DNA from: Thermodesulfitimonas autotrophica
GTDB lineage: Bacteria > Bacillota > Desulfotomaculia > Desulfotomaculales > Ammonificaceae
DNA length: 64,000 nucleotides
Reading direction: 5' to 3'
Assembly: GCF_003815015.1 (NCBI RefSeq)
Contig: NZ_RKRE01000001.1
Coordinates: forward strand, 442,460-506,459
Both the position numbers and the translations under genes were made by a program. The notes beneath the pieces were generated by a model. The model saw nothing but the letters and a program-made list of their open reading frames with translations. It did not search any database and was not told the origin of the DNA. Of the stretch, positions 36,533 through 47,465 are shown piece after piece (the first letter of the stretch is position 1; each line of letters starts with the position of its first letter).

Positions 36533-37339
36533 ATTCGCTCCTGCACTCGCGTCGGGAAGGTATTCCCGTAAAAGCTCCTCCCGCGACCAGGGCAACGACC
36601 AATTCTTTAGTTTTTCTATAAATAAATAGTCGGTTAAATCGATTTGGACCGGAGTTATGGAGATGAAGCCGTCTTTAACCGCCCGCACATCCGTATCCGG
36701 GTCGTTGCCGTTAAGATCAAGCGGCTCCCCCGCCATCCAGAAATAGGTCCTCCCGCGCGGGTCGGTCCGCATATCGATCACGTTAACGTAGCGGATGTTG
36801 CCCAACTTGGTTATCTTCACCCCGCGGGGAACACCTGGCGGCACGTTGATGTTAAGTAGCGTCCCAGCCGGCACCACCTGCCGGGTAAACTCGGGAAGAA
36901 AACTGACCACAAAACGCACCGCCCAGGAAAAGTCGGGCTCCTGGTGGGTCGCCAGGGATACAGCAAGCGAAGGGATGCCGTTGATAATCCCCTCTACAGC
37001 CGCCGAAACGGTCCCGGAGTACAGAACGTCGGTCCCCACGTTGGGGCCTAGGTTGATCCCTGCGATCAGGAGGTCGGGTTTCTCCGGCAAGAGGGCCTCT
37101 AAGCCCAGCTTCACGCAATCGGCGGGAGTGCCGTCAACCACCCAGCCCCGCACCCGCGGGCTCCGGAAACCTGCCTCCCGGACCCGAAGCGGCCGGTGGA
37201 CGGTAATCGAATGTCCCGTGGCGCTCCGCTCCCTATCCGGAGCAATAACGTATATTTCCGCCGTTTTCTCCAGGGCTTTCCGGAGGACGCTGATGCCTTC
37301 GGCAAAAATGCCGTCGTCGTTAGTCAAAAGGATGCGCAA
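36530..37339 (-). CDS. surE: 5'/3'-nucleotidase SurE
   Basis: 269 residues from a TTG after GAGGGAGCGG. N-terminal RILLTNDDGIFAEGI with the metal-binding Asp-Asp, PDRERSATGHSITVHRPL, and AGINLGPNVGTDVLYSGTVSAAVEG are diagnostic. Dephosphorylates nucleoside monophosphates and is linked to stationary-phase survival. It is the last gene of the unit that begins with the preQ0 genes. Confidence 0.96.
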   Translation of the reverse strand: MRILLTNDDGIFAEGISVLRKALEKTAEIYVIAPDRERSATGHSITVHRPLRVREAGFRSPRVRGWVVDGTPADCVKLGLEALLPEKPDLLIAGINLGPNVGTDVLYSGTVSAAVEGIINGIPSLAVSLATHQEPDFSWAVRFVVSFLPEFTRQVVPAGTLLNINVPPGVPRGVKITKLGNIRYVNVIDMRTDPRGRTYFWMAGEPLDLNGNDPDTDVRAVKDGFISITPVQIDLTDYLFIEKLKNWSLPWSREELLREYLPDASAGAN

Positions 37340-37369
37340 ACTGGTTCCGCTCCCTCTTCCACAAGATAT

Positions 37370-37549
37370 TTACGTCTCGTAAATCGAAATGGTCATCTCG
37401 CCTCTGGCGCTATCTTTCGTGAGGCCGAAAAGGACGCGCTTTTCTTTCAGGGTTTTATTTAAAAAATCGACCACCCGGTAGAGTTCCTCACACTCTTTGA
37501 ACGAACGGGTAGCAATAAGCGTAAGCTTCGGCATCTCTTCTTCTTTCAT
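37370..37549 (-). CDS. YpmA/DUF4264-family small protein
   Basis: 59 residues from the ATG at 37549, which follows AAGGTGAG; the longer frame above it overlaps folE. The pattern ATRSFKECEELYRVVDFLNKT followed by FGLTKD matches the YpmA-type family of short Firmicutes proteins. Function unknown. Lies between folE and surE. Confidence 0.8.
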   Translation of the reverse strand: MKEEEMPKLTLIATRSFKECEELYRVVDFLNKTLKEKRVLFGLTKDSARGEMTISIYET

Positions 37550-37578
37550 ATTCTCACCTTCCCCACGGTGTGCAGGCG

Positions 37579-38148
37579 CTATTTTAAACTCCCCTTGATC
37601 AGCGCAAAGGCCTCCGCCCGCGTCGCCGGGTTCTGCTGGAAAATGCCCCGCACCGCCGAAGTTACGGTTTTCGCCCCCGGTTTTTTGACCCCGCGCATCG
37701 TCATGCACATGTGCTCCGCCTCAATGACTACCAACACGCCGCGCGGGTGGAGCCTTTCCATTATAGCATCCGCCACCTGACCGGTCAATCGCTCTTGCAA
37801 CTGGGGGCGGCGCGCAAAACCCTCGACCACCCGGGCGAGCTTGCTCAAACCCGTAATACTTCCCGTGCGCGGGATATAGGCTACATGGGCCACCCCAAAA
37901 AAGGGGAGCAAATGGTGCTCGCAGACAGAGTAGACCGGAATGTCCCGCACCAGCACCATTTCCTCGTGCGCAACGTTGAAGTATTTTTCCAGGTGGTCAG
38001 CCGGATTCTCCCCAAGGCCCGCAAATATCTCTTCGTACATCCGCGCCACCCGGGCCGGCGTTTCTTTCAACCCCTCCCGGTCCGGATCCTCGCCGATCGC
38101 CTCCAGGATCATGCGTACCGCCCGCTCTATCTTTTCCCGGTCAAACAC
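37579..38148 (-). CDS. folE: GTP cyclohydrolase I
   Basis: 189 residues. Converts GTP to dihydroneopterin triphosphate for folate and for queuosine. Zinc and active-site residues are visible in [20 protein letters not shown] and [13 protein letters not shown], and Cys in [16 protein letters not shown]. As it follows queE directly, its product probably feeds QueD in the same operon. Confidence 0.97.
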   Translation of the reverse strand: MFDREKIERAVRMILEAIGEDPDREGLKETPARVARMYEEIFAGLGENPADHLEKYFNVAHEEMVLVRDIPVYSVCEHHLLPFFGVAHVAYIPRTGSITGLSKLARVVEGFARRPQLQERLTGQVADAIMERLHPRGVLVVIEAEHMCMTMRGVKKPGAKTVTSAVRGIFQQNPATRAEAFALIKGSLK

Positions 38149-38172
38149 CTCTCCCTCTCCCTTCGCCGCACA

Positions 38173-38925
38173 CTACCACATACCGCAAAACCGGTGCACC
38201 TGCGGGATAACCCGCACGTCCCGGGCTATTCCAAGCGCCTCTGCTTGGAGCCGTAGCAGTTCTGCCGGCGACGGCCGCAACGCGCGGTCGTTCGTAGTTA
38301 CCGGCTGCAACACCAGCGTCGCCCCGGCGGCCGCGGCCAACTCGGCCGCCGTAATCACTTCCGCCAGCGGCGTCCCTCTAATCACGACCGCTTTAACGAT
38401 AACCTCCCGCCCTTGGGCGACCCGCAAGAACTCCCGGTGCTTTTCCCAGAACGGTGCCATTCCCGTCGCGCTCGGGAGCTTGACATCCATCGCCACCAGG
38501 TCAACCAGCTCAACGACCGCCTCCAGCGCCGCCGGTAACGTCCCGTTAGTTTCGAGATAGATACCCCGGCGAGCACCACGCAGCAACGGAATAAGTTCCT
38601 GCAAAAATTCGGGGTACAGAAGCGGCTCGCCTCCCGTCAAGCTCACCGCGTGGTGCCGGCTCAAATCAAGGCCAGCAGCCAGCACCGCTACCTCTTCTGG
38701 GGTCAGCGGATTGGGTATTTTCACGACCTCGTGCCCCCCGGGTTGCACCTGAACCTTGCAGCTTACGGGAATGTCCCGGGGAGTGTCGCAGTAACGGCAG
38801 GAAAGGTTACAGCCCGCAAACCGCACAAAGAGGTGGCGACAGCCAACGTACGGCCCCTCGCCCTGAACGGACGAGAAGACCTCCCTCAGAGATACCCCCG
38901 TTACGGTACCCCGCGGACCTTGCAC
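38173..38925 (-). CDS. queE: 7-carboxy-7-deazaguanine synthase
   Basis: 250 residues. Radical-SAM enzyme turning carboxy-tetrahydropterin into CDG. The cluster motif reads CNLSCRYC, preceded by SSVQGEGPYVGCRHLFVRF, and VSLTGGEPLLYPEF is the SAM-binding GGE block. The GTG start overlaps the end of the DUF366 gene by 25 bases. Confidence 0.95.
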   Translation of the reverse strand: MQGPRGTVTGVSLREVFSSVQGEGPYVGCRHLFVRFAGCNLSCRYCDTPRDIPVSCKVQVQPGGHEVVKIPNPLTPEEVAVLAAGLDLSRHHAVSLTGGEPLLYPEFLQELIPLLRGARRGIYLETNGTLPAALEAVVELVDLVAMDVKLPSATGMAPFWEKHREFLRVAQGREVIVKAVVIRGTPLAEVITAAELAAAAGATLVLQPVTTNDRALRPSPAELLRLQAEALGIARDVRVIPQVHRFCGMW

Positions 38926-39467
38926 CGGGCCAGCCAGACCTCCTTCATCTCCGCAGCGTAAGCCGCAAGCAGCCGCGTCGCAAAGTCACGCACAGCACCC
39001 TCGGAGAGCCCCAGCTCACCAAGACCAACCGCCGGCACAGGGACACCTTCGGTCTTTACGTTCAGGCCAAAGTGGATCATCACCGATACCGGCGTCACGG
39101 TGGCAATGGAAACGGATAACTTCTTCTGCGCCACAAAAAGGTCGTCGCCCCGCCTCTTGACCGCGATACCCAGTATCTCCTCCAGGATTTCCTTCGCCAG
39201 AGTAACCAGGAGCCGCTGCCGCAGGACCCCTTTCTCCAGGTCGCTCTCAAAGTGCTCGGCGAGGAAATGAAGCATGTCAGGGCTATAGATGAACGCACCG
39301 TCAAGGTGGTCGGCCAGGTCGACCAGGGCCTCCTGCCGCACGTGGCACGCGCCCCGGAAAGCCACGATGCTGTCCCCCTGCAGGCGCAGGTGCCGGAAAG
39401 CCCACAGGGAGGTCAGCTGCTGACCGTCGTAGGTAAGGGGCTCCTCAATAAAGAAGGTCTGCACCAT
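38901..39467 (-). CDS. DUF366-family protein in the queuosine operon
   Basis: 188 residues, soluble, with no catalytic motif I can assign. The N-terminal segment (EPLTYDGQQLTSLWAFRHL, then VAFRGACHV) and VTPVSVMIHFGLNV are characteristic of DUF366. The family is often found with queuosine genes; here it lies between queC and queE with a 3-base gap and a 25-base overlap, so a role in 7-deazaguanine synthesis or its control is likely but unproven. Confidence 0.85.
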   Translation of the reverse strand: MVQTFFIEEPLTYDGQQLTSLWAFRHLRLQGDSIVAFRGACHVRQEALVDLADHLDGAFIYSPDMLHFLAEHFESDLEKGVLRQRLLVTLAKEILEEILGIAVKRRGDDLFVAQKKLSVSIATVTPVSVMIHFGLNVKTEGVPVPAVGLGELGLSEGAVRDFATRLLAAYAAEMKEVWLARCKVRGVP

Positions 39468-39470
39468 AAG

Positions 39471-40142
39471 CTAAACCTTCGCGGCCGCGACGGCCCGCAA
39501 AAAGCGCTGGCAACTCTCGCAGCGGCCGCACATCGTCTCCCCGCCGCGGTAGCAACTCCAGACAAGCTCCAGGGGCACGCCGAGTCGTCTGCCAAGTTCA
39601 ACAATTTCTACCTTCGTAAGCTGCTGGGTATAACTCACCACGCGGACGCGGCCGCGCGTCGAGTAACGCAGTGCCTCTGTCGCCGCCGCCACAAAGGCGG
39701 CGCTGTTGTCCGGAAAGGCTGCCGCCTCTTCGCGGTTAAAGCCTGCCACCACCGCCGCTGCGCCCAAGTGCTCCGCAAAAGCCGCCGCAATATTGAGAAA
39801 AATCCCGTTGCGGTTGGGCACCCAAACACGGGCCGCCCGCGCCGTAGCCTCCTCCTGGTCATCAAGTCGGGCGACCTCCGGTTCAGGGATATCCTCTCCG
39901 GTGACCAAGCCGGTAGTCGTAATTGCTGATAGGAAAGGAAGCGCTACCACCTGGTGCGTTACCCCGTAATGAGCCGCCAGTGCCGCCGCCGCTTCGATTT
40001 CGCGACGGGCCGCTAACTGGCCGTAATCAAAGGTAAGGGCCAGAACCACCTGACCGTCGCGGACAGCGTAGCCGAGGCAGACCGCGGAGTCAAGCCCACC
40101 AGAAAGCAGGACTACACTTTTCACGGCCGGTAAACCACCCAT
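39471..40142 (-). CDS. queC: 7-cyano-7-deazaguanine synthase
   Basis: 223 residues. ATP-dependent conversion of CDG to preQ0. PP-loop VLLSGGLDSAVCLG at the start and the C-terminal zinc site with four Cys (SCYRGGETMCGRCESCQRF) are both complete. It overlaps the end of queD by 22 bases. Confidence 0.96.
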   Translation of the reverse strand: MGGLPAVKSVVLLSGGLDSAVCLGYAVRDGQVVLALTFDYGQLAARREIEAAAALAAHYGVTHQVVALPFLSAITTTGLVTGEDIPEPEVARLDDQEEATARAARVWVPNRNGIFLNIAAAFAEHLGAAAVVAGFNREEAAAFPDNSAAFVAAATEALRYSTRGRVRVVSYTQQLTKVEIVELGRRLGVPLELVWSCYRGGETMCGRCESCQRFLRAVAAAKV

Positions 40143-40495
40143 GCTGAAGGGGATTCAGCCACCCGGACCTGCCGGACACGGACGCCGGGTTGGCCGCTGA
40201 GTTTCTCCGTCGCCCGCAGAAAGATGTAGCGGGCGATGTTTTCCGCCGTAGGTGGCGTTCCGTTGCGGAAGAAGGGTAGCTCGTTGAGGTAACGGTGGTC
40301 AAGCTCCGCGACCACCTCCTGGAGCACCCCTTTGAGCACCTTAAAATCGACCACCATTCCTGAGGGAGCCAACTCTTCGCCCGCCACCGTAAGGGCAACC
40401 ACCCAGTTATGCCCGTGCAGGCGCCCGCAGGGTGAAGGATGCCCCTCGAGCTGGTGGGCCGCAGCGAAGGAGGTTTCCACCGTCAGCTCAAACAC
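40121..40495 (-). CDS. queD: 6-carboxytetrahydropterin synthase
   Basis: 124 residues. Converts dihydroneopterin triphosphate to carboxy-tetrahydropterin. Zinc His residues and the catalytic Cys appear in SFAAAHQLEG and CGRLHGHNW; DFKVLKGVLQEV and ELDHRYLNELPFF complete the pattern. First gene of the preQ0 unit queD-queC-DUF366-queE-folE, 3 bases after proS. Confidence 0.95.
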   Translation of the reverse strand: MFELTVETSFAAAHQLEGHPSPCGRLHGHNWVVALTVAGEELAPSGMVVDFKVLKGVLQEVVAELDHRYLNELPFFRNGTPPTAENIARYIFLRATEKLSGQPGVRVRQVRVAESPSAWVVYRP

Positions 40496-40498
40496 CGG

Positions 40499-42211
40499 TT
40501 ATTCCCCGCTCCCCTCGTGCAAGAAACGTTGAACCGCCGCTACAACTTCAGTTTCGGCTACTAATAAGGTTTCCCCCGTCCGCCTGCGCCGAACCTCAAC
40601 CTTTCCCTCGGCCACGTGGCGCCCTGCAGTAACCCTGACCGGATAGCCAATAAGATCAGCATCCTTGAACTTTACTCCGGGCCGCTCGTCCCGGTCATCA
40701 AGAACAACCTCCAGCCCCGCACCGCTCAAGATCTGGTAAACCCCTTCCGCAGCAGCCACCTGCCTGGCGTCCTGAGAGTTGACGGGCAGCACAACGGCGT
40801 GAAAGGGCGCTATTGACGCCGGCCAAACGATCCCGTCCGCATCGTGGTTCTGTTCGACCGCTGCCGCCATGGTCCGCGAGACGCCGATGCCGTAGCAACC
40901 CATCACCATGGGACGTTTTACCCCCTGCTCGTCCAGGTAGTAGGCCCCCATCAGGCGGCTGTACTTTTCCCCTAACTTGAATACCTGGCCCACCTCGATG
41001 CCCTTGACAGTCCGCATGGCCTCGCCGCACCGCGGACACGGGTCACCCGCAGTTACCAACCTGATGTCCGCGACGTCGGCCACCGAAAAATCGCGTCCGG
41101 GACAGACGTTCACGTAGTGCGCGTCAGCCCTGTTAGCCCCGGCTACCGCCGCCTTAAGATTGGCCACCTCCCGGTCAACCACCAGCGGCAGGTCGAGATG
41201 CACCGGCCCGGCAAAGCCGACCGGCGCCCCGGTGGCGGCCTCAATTGCCGTCTCGTCCGCAAGCTCAAGCGACAGCACCCCTAAATGATTCTGCAACTTC
41301 ACTTCATTCACTTCTCTGTCCCCACGGACCAGCGCCGCCACCAGCCCCCGCTCCGTTCTGTAGATCAGGGTCTTGATGAGGCGCTGCGTGGGAAGGCCCA
41401 AAAAGGCCGTCACCTCTTCCACCGTGCGCCTGCCCGGGGTCGCCACTAATTCGAGGGGACCCTCATCCCCTCCCTCATAAGGCACGAGAAGGCTCTCGGC
41501 CTTCTCCGCGTTCGCGGCGTAGCCGCAAGCCTCATCCGGGCAGTAAACCACGACCGCCTCCCCGGAATCGGCCAGGACCATGAACTCGTGGCTCGCGTTC
41601 CCACCGATGGCGCCCGTGTCGGCTTCCACTGCCCGGAAGCGGAGCCCCATGCGGGTAAAAATCCGGGTGTAGGCAGCGAACATCTTCCAGTAACTCACGT
41701 CGAGGCCAGCCTCATCCCGGTCGAAAGAATAAAGGTCCTTCATAATAAACTCCCTGCCCCGCAGGAGCCCGAAGCGGGGGCGGCGTTCGTCACGGTATTT
41801 GTTCTGAATCTGGTAAAGGAGAAGCGGCAACTGCCTGTAAGAGCGCACCTCGCTCGCCACGAGGGCGGTCACCATCTCTTCGTGGGTAGGCCCGAGACAG
41901 AAGTCCCGCTCGTGCCGGTCGCGGAGCCGGAAAAGCTCGGGACCATAAACATTCCAGCGGTTGGACTGGTGCCACAGCTCTGCCGGCTGAATGATGGGCA
42001 TCAAAATCTCCTGGCCGCCGGCCCGGTCCATCTCTTCCCTGATAATCGCCGTGATTTTATGCAAGACCCGCTGGGCCAGCGGCAGGAAATGATAGATGCC
42101 TGCCGCCACCTTACGGATAAAGCCGGCCCGCAGGAGCAACTGGTGGCTTACCACCTCGGCCTCGGCCGGTACCTCCCGCATCGTCGGGATGAAGAGCTGT
42201 GAAACCCGCAA
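40499..42211 (-). CDS. proS: prolyl-tRNA synthetase, bacterial type
   Basis: 570 residues, the bacterial (ProS type 1) length with an inserted editing domain between motifs 2 and 3. Motif 2 region [21 protein letters not shown], motif 3 [19 protein letters not shown], editing-domain part [19 protein letters not shown]. Followed directly by queD and preceded by ispG on the same strand. Confidence 0.97.
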   Translation of the reverse strand: MRVSQLFIPTMREVPAEAEVVSHQLLLRAGFIRKVAAGIYHFLPLAQRVLHKITAIIREEMDRAGGQEILMPIIQPAELWHQSNRWNVYGPELFRLRDRHERDFCLGPTHEEMVTALVASEVRSYRQLPLLLYQIQNKYRDERRPRFGLLRGREFIMKDLYSFDRDEAGLDVSYWKMFAAYTRIFTRMGLRFRAVEADTGAIGGNASHEFMVLADSGEAVVVYCPDEACGYAANAEKAESLLVPYEGGDEGPLELVATPGRRTVEEVTAFLGLPTQRLIKTLIYRTERGLVAALVRGDREVNEVKLQNHLGVLSLELADETAIEAATGAPVGFAGPVHLDLPLVVDREVANLKAAVAGANRADAHYVNVCPGRDFSVADVADIRLVTAGDPCPRCGEAMRTVKGIEVGQVFKLGEKYSRLMGAYYLDEQGVKRPMVMGCYGIGVSRTMAAAVEQNHDADGIVWPASIAPFHAVVLPVNSQDARQVAAAEGVYQILSGAGLEVVLDDRDERPGVKFKDADLIGYPVRVTAGRHVAEGKVEVRRRRTGETLLVAETEVVAAVQRFLHEGSGE

Positions 42212-42241
42212 GTTTTTACCCCCCCAAGGAACGCTTAAAAA

Positions 42242-43303
42242 TCAAAGACCCTCTATCCCCATGCTCCGGATTTCCCGCAGCAGTTCCTCCACAAGCTGGG
42301 CCTCCGGAACCGTCCGTAACGGCTCGCCCTTGCGGAAGAGGAGCCCCACGCCTTTACCGCCGGCGATGCCCACATCCGCCTCCCTGGCCTCTCCCGGGCC
42401 GTTCACCACGCACCCCATCACGGCCACTTTAAGGGGCACCGTAACCTTCTGGAGGCGCTCCTCCACTTCCGTAGCGATAGCGACCAGATCGATCTCGCAC
42501 CGCCCGCAGGTTGGGCACGAGATGAGTTCCACCCCCCGCCGCCGCAGGCCGAGCGCCTTTAATATCTCCCAGGCGGCCCATACTTCGTGCCGCGGCGGTG
42601 CCGTCAGGGAAACCCTGATCGTGTCCCCGATCCCTTCGGATAACAAGATGCCGATCCCTACCGCCGAGCGAACGAGCCCGGCCCGCAGCGTCCCGGCCTC
42701 CGTTACCCCAACGTGGAGCGGGTAATCAACCGCCCGCGCCAGCCGCCGGTAAGCTTCAACCATCAGCGGCACGTCGGCTGCTTTCACCGAAACCTTAATC
42801 GCCGTAAAATCCATCTCTTCTAACAGCCGGATATGGTCCAGCGCGCTTTCTACCAGCGCCCCGGCCGTAACGCCACCGTACTTTTCCAGCAAACGGCGCT
42901 CCAGCGAACCCGCGTTAACGCCGACCCTGATCGGCACCCCACGCCTTTTCGCTTCGGTTACGACAAGGCGCACCCTCTCGCGGCCGCCGATATTCCCGGG
43001 GTTAATCCGCAGGCCGTCAACCCCGGCCTCAAGCGCCGCCAGCGCCAGACGGTAGTCGAAGTGAATGTCGGCGATAACGGGGATAGGGGACGCGGCTTTG
43101 ATTCGCCGGAGGGCCGCTGCCGCCGCCGCGTCCGGAACCGCCACCCGGACAAGCTCGCAGCCCCAGGAGGCAAGCTCCTCGATCTGCGCCACCGTTTTGT
43201 CCACGTCACGGGTGTCGGTGTTCGTCATCGATTGGACTACCACCGGCGCCCCGCCGCCGACCTGCACGCCACCGACCCAAACCGGGCGGGAAACGCGCCT
43301 CAT
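42242..43303 (-). CDS. ispG: 4-hydroxy-3-methylbut-2-enyl diphosphate synthase
   Basis: 353 residues, late step of the MEP isoprenoid pathway. [4Fe-4S] cysteines in [14 protein letters not shown] and in [16 protein letters not shown]; the N-terminal TIM barrel has [17 protein letters not shown]. In one run with rseP and dxr; together with uppS and cdsA this is the standard Firmicutes isoprenoid/envelope block. Confidence 0.96.
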   Translation of the reverse strand: MRRVSRPVWVGGVQVGGGAPVVVQSMTNTDTRDVDKTVAQIEELASWGCELVRVAVPDAAAAAALRRIKAASPIPVIADIHFDYRLALAALEAGVDGLRINPGNIGGRERVRLVVTEAKRRGVPIRVGVNAGSLERRLLEKYGGVTAGALVESALDHIRLLEEMDFTAIKVSVKAADVPLMVEAYRRLARAVDYPLHVGVTEAGTLRAGLVRSAVGIGILLSEGIGDTIRVSLTAPPRHEVWAAWEILKALGLRRRGVELISCPTCGRCEIDLVAIATEVEERLQKVTVPLKVAVMGCVVNGPGEAREADVGIAGGKGVGLLFRKGEPLRTVPEAQLVEELLREIRSMGIEGL

Positions 43304-43316
43304 TCTCTTCCTCCCT

Positions 43317-44348
43317 TTAATCGAGCCCGTTAGAGAGTTGGATGAAGTCCCGGTAAGTAACTAAAACCATCAGCAAAATAAGAAATGCGAAACCAACCAA
43401 GTGAACGATGCTCTCCTTTTCCGGGTCCACCGGCCGGCGGGTCACCCCTTCCCAGAGCAGGAAGGCCACGCGGGCCCCATCTAAGGCCGGAACCGGCAGC
43501 AGATTGAAAAAGCCAAGGTTGATGCTGAGAAAAGCCATAAGCTGAATGAGTGGGAAAACCCCGAAGTGCGCCGCTTTGCCGATTTCCACCATCACCCGAA
43601 CCGGGCCGCCAACGTCCGCCGGGGCCCGGCCGACGACCATCTTCCCGAGGAAGTCGGCGATTAACACGGTGATGCGGCAGGTGTACTCCGTTCCCACCCG
43701 CAGGGCGCTTAAAAGCGAAAGCCGCTTCTGGACCACCACCGGCGACAGGCCGATTTTGCCCTTACCACTTTCGTCTATGCGCGGGGTTACCCGCACCGTA
43801 ATCGTCTTGCCGCCGCGCTCCACGGTTAGAACCTTTGCGCGGTGCGGCTCGGTACCGATGGCGCGCAGCACCTCTTCCCACTGGTGCACGGTCCGCCCGT
43901 CAATCGCCACTATCCGGTCGCCGCGCTCAATACCTGCCGCCGCCGCCGGATAGCCCGGTAGAACCTCGCCAACCCGGGTGGTCGCAACCGGCACCCCCTG
44001 GATGAAAAAGACCAGGGCAAGCGCCACCACCGCAAGAACAAAATTCATTCCCGGTCCCGCCACCATCACTATCAGCCGGTGCAAAACGGGTTTACGGGCA
44101 AAACTGTAAGGCCGGTCGCGCTCCTCATCCCGCGGGTCGAGGCCCACCAACCGCACGTATCCCCCGTACGGGATCGCCCGCAGGTTGTAGGCTGTACGGC
44201 CCTTCTTAAACCCCCAGAGGCGCGGCCCGAACCCGAGACTGAACTCGTGCACCCCGATACCGACCAGGCGCGCGGCTAAGTAGTGACCCGCCTCGTGAAA
44301 AAAAATAAGGATGCCAAAGACGACAATCCCGGCAATAACGGTTAACAT
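43317..44348 (-). CDS. rseP: RIP site-2 metalloprotease RseP
   Basis: 343 residues. Intramembrane zinc protease: HEAGH near residue 19 and the third ligand in [10 protein letters not shown] near residue 285, with a PDZ domain between ([18 protein letters not shown]). It cleaves membrane anti-sigma factors or signal-peptide remnants. Four membrane segments. Lies between dxr and ispG. Confidence 0.95.
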   Translation of the reverse strand: MLTVIAGIVVFGILIFFHEAGHYLAARLVGIGVHEFSLGFGPRLWGFKKGRTAYNLRAIPYGGYVRLVGLDPRDEERDRPYSFARKPVLHRLIVMVAGPGMNFVLAVVALALVFFIQGVPVATTRVGEVLPGYPAAAAGIERGDRIVAIDGRTVHQWEEVLRAIGTEPHRAKVLTVERGGKTITVRVTPRIDESGKGKIGLSPVVVQKRLSLLSALRVGTEYTCRITVLIADFLGKMVVGRAPADVGGPVRVMVEIGKAAHFGVFPLIQLMAFLSINLGFFNLLPVPALDGARVAFLLWEGVTRRPVDPEKESIVHLVGFAFLILLMVLVTYRDFIQLSNGLD

Positions 44349-44383
44349 TTACGCCACTCCTCAAAACAACCTGCGCTGGTACG

Positions 44384-45559
44384 CTAACAATGCCTCGCCC
44401 GCACAACCTCAGCCGCCGCAGCCCTCGCCCACTGGTCGGCAGAAAGAATCGCCGGCAGCTCCGGCTTCTCCTCCACTTTGTGCCGGGCCATCACCCTTTC
44501 GACGACCTCCGGAATCCCGGTGAAGGGCAGCTCCCCCGCCAAGAAGGCCGCCACGGCAACCTCGTTCGCCGCGTTGAGGACTGCCGGCATCGTCCCTCCG
44601 GTCTTTCCCGCAGCATAGGCAAGCCGTAGGGCTGGAAAACGCTCCGTATCCGGCTCCTCAAAGCTAAGCCTGCCGACCGCCGCCAGGTCGAGCCGCGGGA
44701 GGGAATTCGCTAACCGTTCCGGATAACTGAGCGCGTAAAGAATCGGCAACCGCATGTCGGTAATGCTCAGGCACGCAACTAAATTGCCGTCCGCAAACTC
44801 GACCATCCCGTGCACGATGCTCTGCGGGTGCACCAGCACCCTAATATTATCATAAGAAACGCCAAAAAGCCAATGCGCCTCGATCACCTCGAGCCCCTTG
44901 TTCATCAGGGTTGCCGAATCCACCGTGATTTTGGGTCCCATCTGCCACGTCGGGTGTTTTAAGGCCTGGTCAGGCGTCACCCGCGCCAGCGCCTCAGGAT
45001 TCAACTCCCGGAAGGGGCCGCCGGAAGCGGTGAGGATGATCCCGGCTACGCCCCCGCGCCCGTCAAGGCATTGCCAAACCGCCGAATGCTCGCTGTCTAC
45101 CGGCAGGAGCCGCACGCCCTTTTCTCGCACGCGTCGCACCACTATTTCTCCCGCCGCCACCAGCGTCTCCTTGTTAGCCAGGGCAATGTCCTTCCCCGCC
45201 TCGATAGCGGCCAGGGTCGGCTCAAGGCCCGCAGCGCCCGTTACCGCCGTCAGGACGATGGCGGCGTCTGGCAGCGTAGCCACCTGGAGCAAACCTTCAT
45301 GCCCCCAGTAAACCGCCGTTTTCACTCCCGGCGGCAGGGCCGCCTTGAGGCGCAGCGCGTCTTCTTTTTCGAGGAGAGCCACCGCCTGGGGCCGGAAGCG
45401 GCACGTTTGTTCTAAGAGCAGTTCCCAGTTCCGCCCCGCAGCAAGACCCCGGACCACAAACCTTTCGGGAAATTCCTGCACAATCGCGAGCGTCTGCCGC
45501 CCGATCGAACCCGTACTCCCTAAAATAGCGATCCCGCGTGCCAAAATATCCCCCCGCAT
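44384..45559 (-). CDS. dxr: 1-deoxy-D-xylulose 5-phosphate reductoisomerase
   Basis: 391 residues. NADPH site [16 protein letters not shown], metal/substrate block [15 protein letters not shown] and TASGGPFRE, and [24 protein letters not shown] are all present. First committed enzyme of the MEP pathway. Starts 3 bases after the YtvI-like gene. Confidence 0.97.
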   Translation of the reverse strand: MRGDILARGIAILGSTGSIGRQTLAIVQEFPERFVVRGLAAGRNWELLLEQTCRFRPQAVALLEKEDALRLKAALPPGVKTAVYWGHEGLLQVATLPDAAIVLTAVTGAAGLEPTLAAIEAGKDIALANKETLVAAGEIVVRRVREKGVRLLPVDSEHSAVWQCLDGRGGVAGIILTASGGPFRELNPEALARVTPDQALKHPTWQMGPKITVDSATLMNKGLEVIEAHWLFGVSYDNIRVLVHPQSIVHGMVEFADGNLVACLSITDMRLPILYALSYPERLANSLPRLDLAAVGRLSFEEPDTERFPALRLAYAAGKTGGTMPAVLNAANEVAVAAFLAGELPFTGIPEVVERVMARHKVEEKPELPAILSADQWARAAAAEVVRARHC

Positions 45560-45561
45560 CT

Positions 45562-46638
45562 CTACCGGCGCCGCGCAATTTCCTTCTCGCCGCGCGAGGT
45601 GCTTGCCCTGTAGGCGGCCTGGAGCAGAACCACCGTGATGGGCCCCAAGACGAGCCCGCCGATGCCGAGTAGCTTCAGCCCAGCGTACATCCCCACCATG
45701 ATGGCGAGCGGGTGAGCCCCCACGCTCACGGCAACGATCCTGGCCTCGAAAAGCTGCCGCACCGCAAACACAATCACGTAAAGGACGAGCAGTTTTAGGC
45801 TGAAAGCCTTAGCCCCGGCAAAAAAGGCGGCTACAATCCACGGAATAAAAATGGTGCTCGGTCCTAGGACCGGAACCAGATCAAAAAAGCCGATCACCAG
45901 CCCGAGGCTAAGCGCGTACTTTACCTTTAAAATATAAAGCCCGGCTGTAGAAAGAACAACCGTCAGGGCCACAAGGACCATCTGCGCCCGGCAGTAGCCG
46001 AAAAAGGCCCCCACAGCTTCGTGGCCCATAAAGGCCACCCGGGTGCCAAGCGGCGCCGGAACCGCCCGTGCCCAAAGCTTGCCGATCTTCTCCCGGTCCC
46101 GGCTGATAAAATAGGTCGCCAGGACGCTCACCACTAAAACCAGCGCCGCGCTAGGAAGGGAGCCTAAAAAGCCCAGAAGCGAGCTGATCAGCGTCCCGAG
46201 CGAATGCCGCGCGCTCGCGGTAAGGGCTTCAATCCCGCTCTCGAGGTACCGCACCGCCTCAGGCGGCAGAGCGCCGTAGCCTGCCCTGGCCTTTACGATT
46301 AGGTCGGTAAGAATGCGCCGGGCCTCGCCAACATAAGCGGGCAGGTGCACCGAAATATCGGCAAGTTCAGTGACCAGGTGCGCTACCAGAAGGGTCACCA
46401 ACGCGCCGGCCACCGCGAAAAAGACGATCATGGAGAGGAAAACAGCAAGCCCCCGCGGGAGACGCCGGCCGAAAAGCCGCACCAGCGGCTCGATCAAGGC
46501 GGCAAAGATAACGGCAATGATAAAGGGCAATAGCGCCACTACCGCATAGCGAAGAACGACCAGCCCGAGAGCAGTTAGAAAGGTGAAAGCCAACACTCCG
46601 GCCGTCACGAACAGAAGCCGCCGCAGCCACTCCGGCAT
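45562..46638 (-). CDS. AI-2E/YtvI-type polytopic membrane protein
   Basis: 358 residues with about seven membrane segments in the AI-2E (PerM/YtvI) pattern: two or three at the N-terminus, a long soluble loop (about 90-150), then a cluster ending in [16 protein letters not shown] and [19 protein letters not shown]. Family members include the sporulation protein YtvI and various exporters; the substrate here is unknown. It is inserted between cdsA and dxr. Confidence 0.88.
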   Translation of the reverse strand: MPEWLRRLLFVTAGVLAFTFLTALGLVVLRYAVVALLPFIIAVIFAALIEPLVRLFGRRLPRGLAVFLSMIVFFAVAGALVTLLVAHLVTELADISVHLPAYVGEARRILTDLIVKARAGYGALPPEAVRYLESGIEALTASARHSLGTLISSLLGFLGSLPSAALVLVVSVLATYFISRDREKIGKLWARAVPAPLGTRVAFMGHEAVGAFFGYCRAQMVLVALTVVLSTAGLYILKVKYALSLGLVIGFFDLVPVLGPSTIFIPWIVAAFFAGAKAFSLKLLVLYVIVFAVRQLFEARIVAVSVGAHPLAIMVGMYAGLKLLGIGGLVLGPITVVLLQAAYRASTSRGEKEIARRR

Positions 46639-46650
46639 CTTACCCCTCCG

Positions 46651-47448
46651 TTAAGTTAGCAGGCGCGCCGCTGCGTAAATGAGCGGCGCCGTGAGGAGCA
46701 TACTGTCAAACCGGTCGAGCACACCCCCGTGACCGGGGATGATCCTCCCGGCATCCTTGTGGCCTGCCGCTCGTTTCACCGCCGAGAAGACCAGGTCCCC
46801 CACCTGCGCGGCGATACCCGCGACGGCCCCGAGGACAAAGAGCAGAAACGGTCCGACAGGCAACCACCGGGCAAAAAGGGCAGCGACCAACGCGCTGGCG
46901 AGAAGGCCGGCCGCAAATCCCTCTACCGTCTTGCCCGGGCTTAAGCCCGGTGTTAAGCGCCGCTTTCCGAGATAACGCCCCGCGAAATAGGCCGCCGTAT
47001 CGAAGGCCCAGGTAACTACTAAGGCCAACAGCACCCAGCTCCGCCCCTGGGGGAGGCACCGTAACAGGTAGAGGTAAAGAAAAAGAGAAAGGTAGGCGGT
47101 ACTCAGAAAAGTTACCCCCGCCTCAGGTGGCGAATAGCGCGGGAAGAAAAGGACCAGCGGGAGAACAGACAATAAAAGAGCGTAAACCAGGGCGCCGGGA
47201 AATTGCTCAGGATAAAAATAGGTAACCAAAAGCAGCGTCAGAGCAATCAGATAAGCAATAAATGGACTAGGCGTGAGACCTACCCCAGTCAGGAGGCGCA
47301 AGTTCTCCCGCAAGCCGGCCAGGTAGAGAAGGCCGACCAGTAGAAGAAGCGATCCCCCTCCCTTGCAGGCCACAAAAAGAAGTACCGGTACTCCTACCGA
47401 AGCGGTTATTATCCGCAGTAAAAGGGTATCATTTCGCCTGGTGACCAT
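46651..47448 (-). CDS. cdsA: phosphatidate cytidylyltransferase
   Basis: 265 residues, seven or eight membrane segments. The signature near the C-terminus, SAVKRAAGHKDAGRIIPGHGGVLDRFDS, is split here in words but continuous in the protein and marks CdsA, which makes CDP-diacylglycerol for phospholipids. Earlier, DTAAYFAGRYLGKRRL is also conserved. Follows uppS by 17 bases. Confidence 0.95.
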   Translation of the reverse strand: MVTRRNDTLLLRIITASVGVPVLLFVACKGGGSLLLLVGLLYLAGLRENLRLLTGVGLTPSPFIAYLIALTLLLVTYFYPEQFPGALVYALLLSVLPLVLFFPRYSPPEAGVTFLSTAYLSLFLYLYLLRCLPQGRSWVLLALVVTWAFDTAAYFAGRYLGKRRLTPGLSPGKTVEGFAAGLLASALVAALFARWLPVGPFLLFVLGAVAGIAAQVGDLVFSAVKRAAGHKDAGRIIPGHGGVLDRFDSMLLTAPLIYAAARLLT

Positions 47449-47465
47449 CAGTTCCCAGAACCTGT

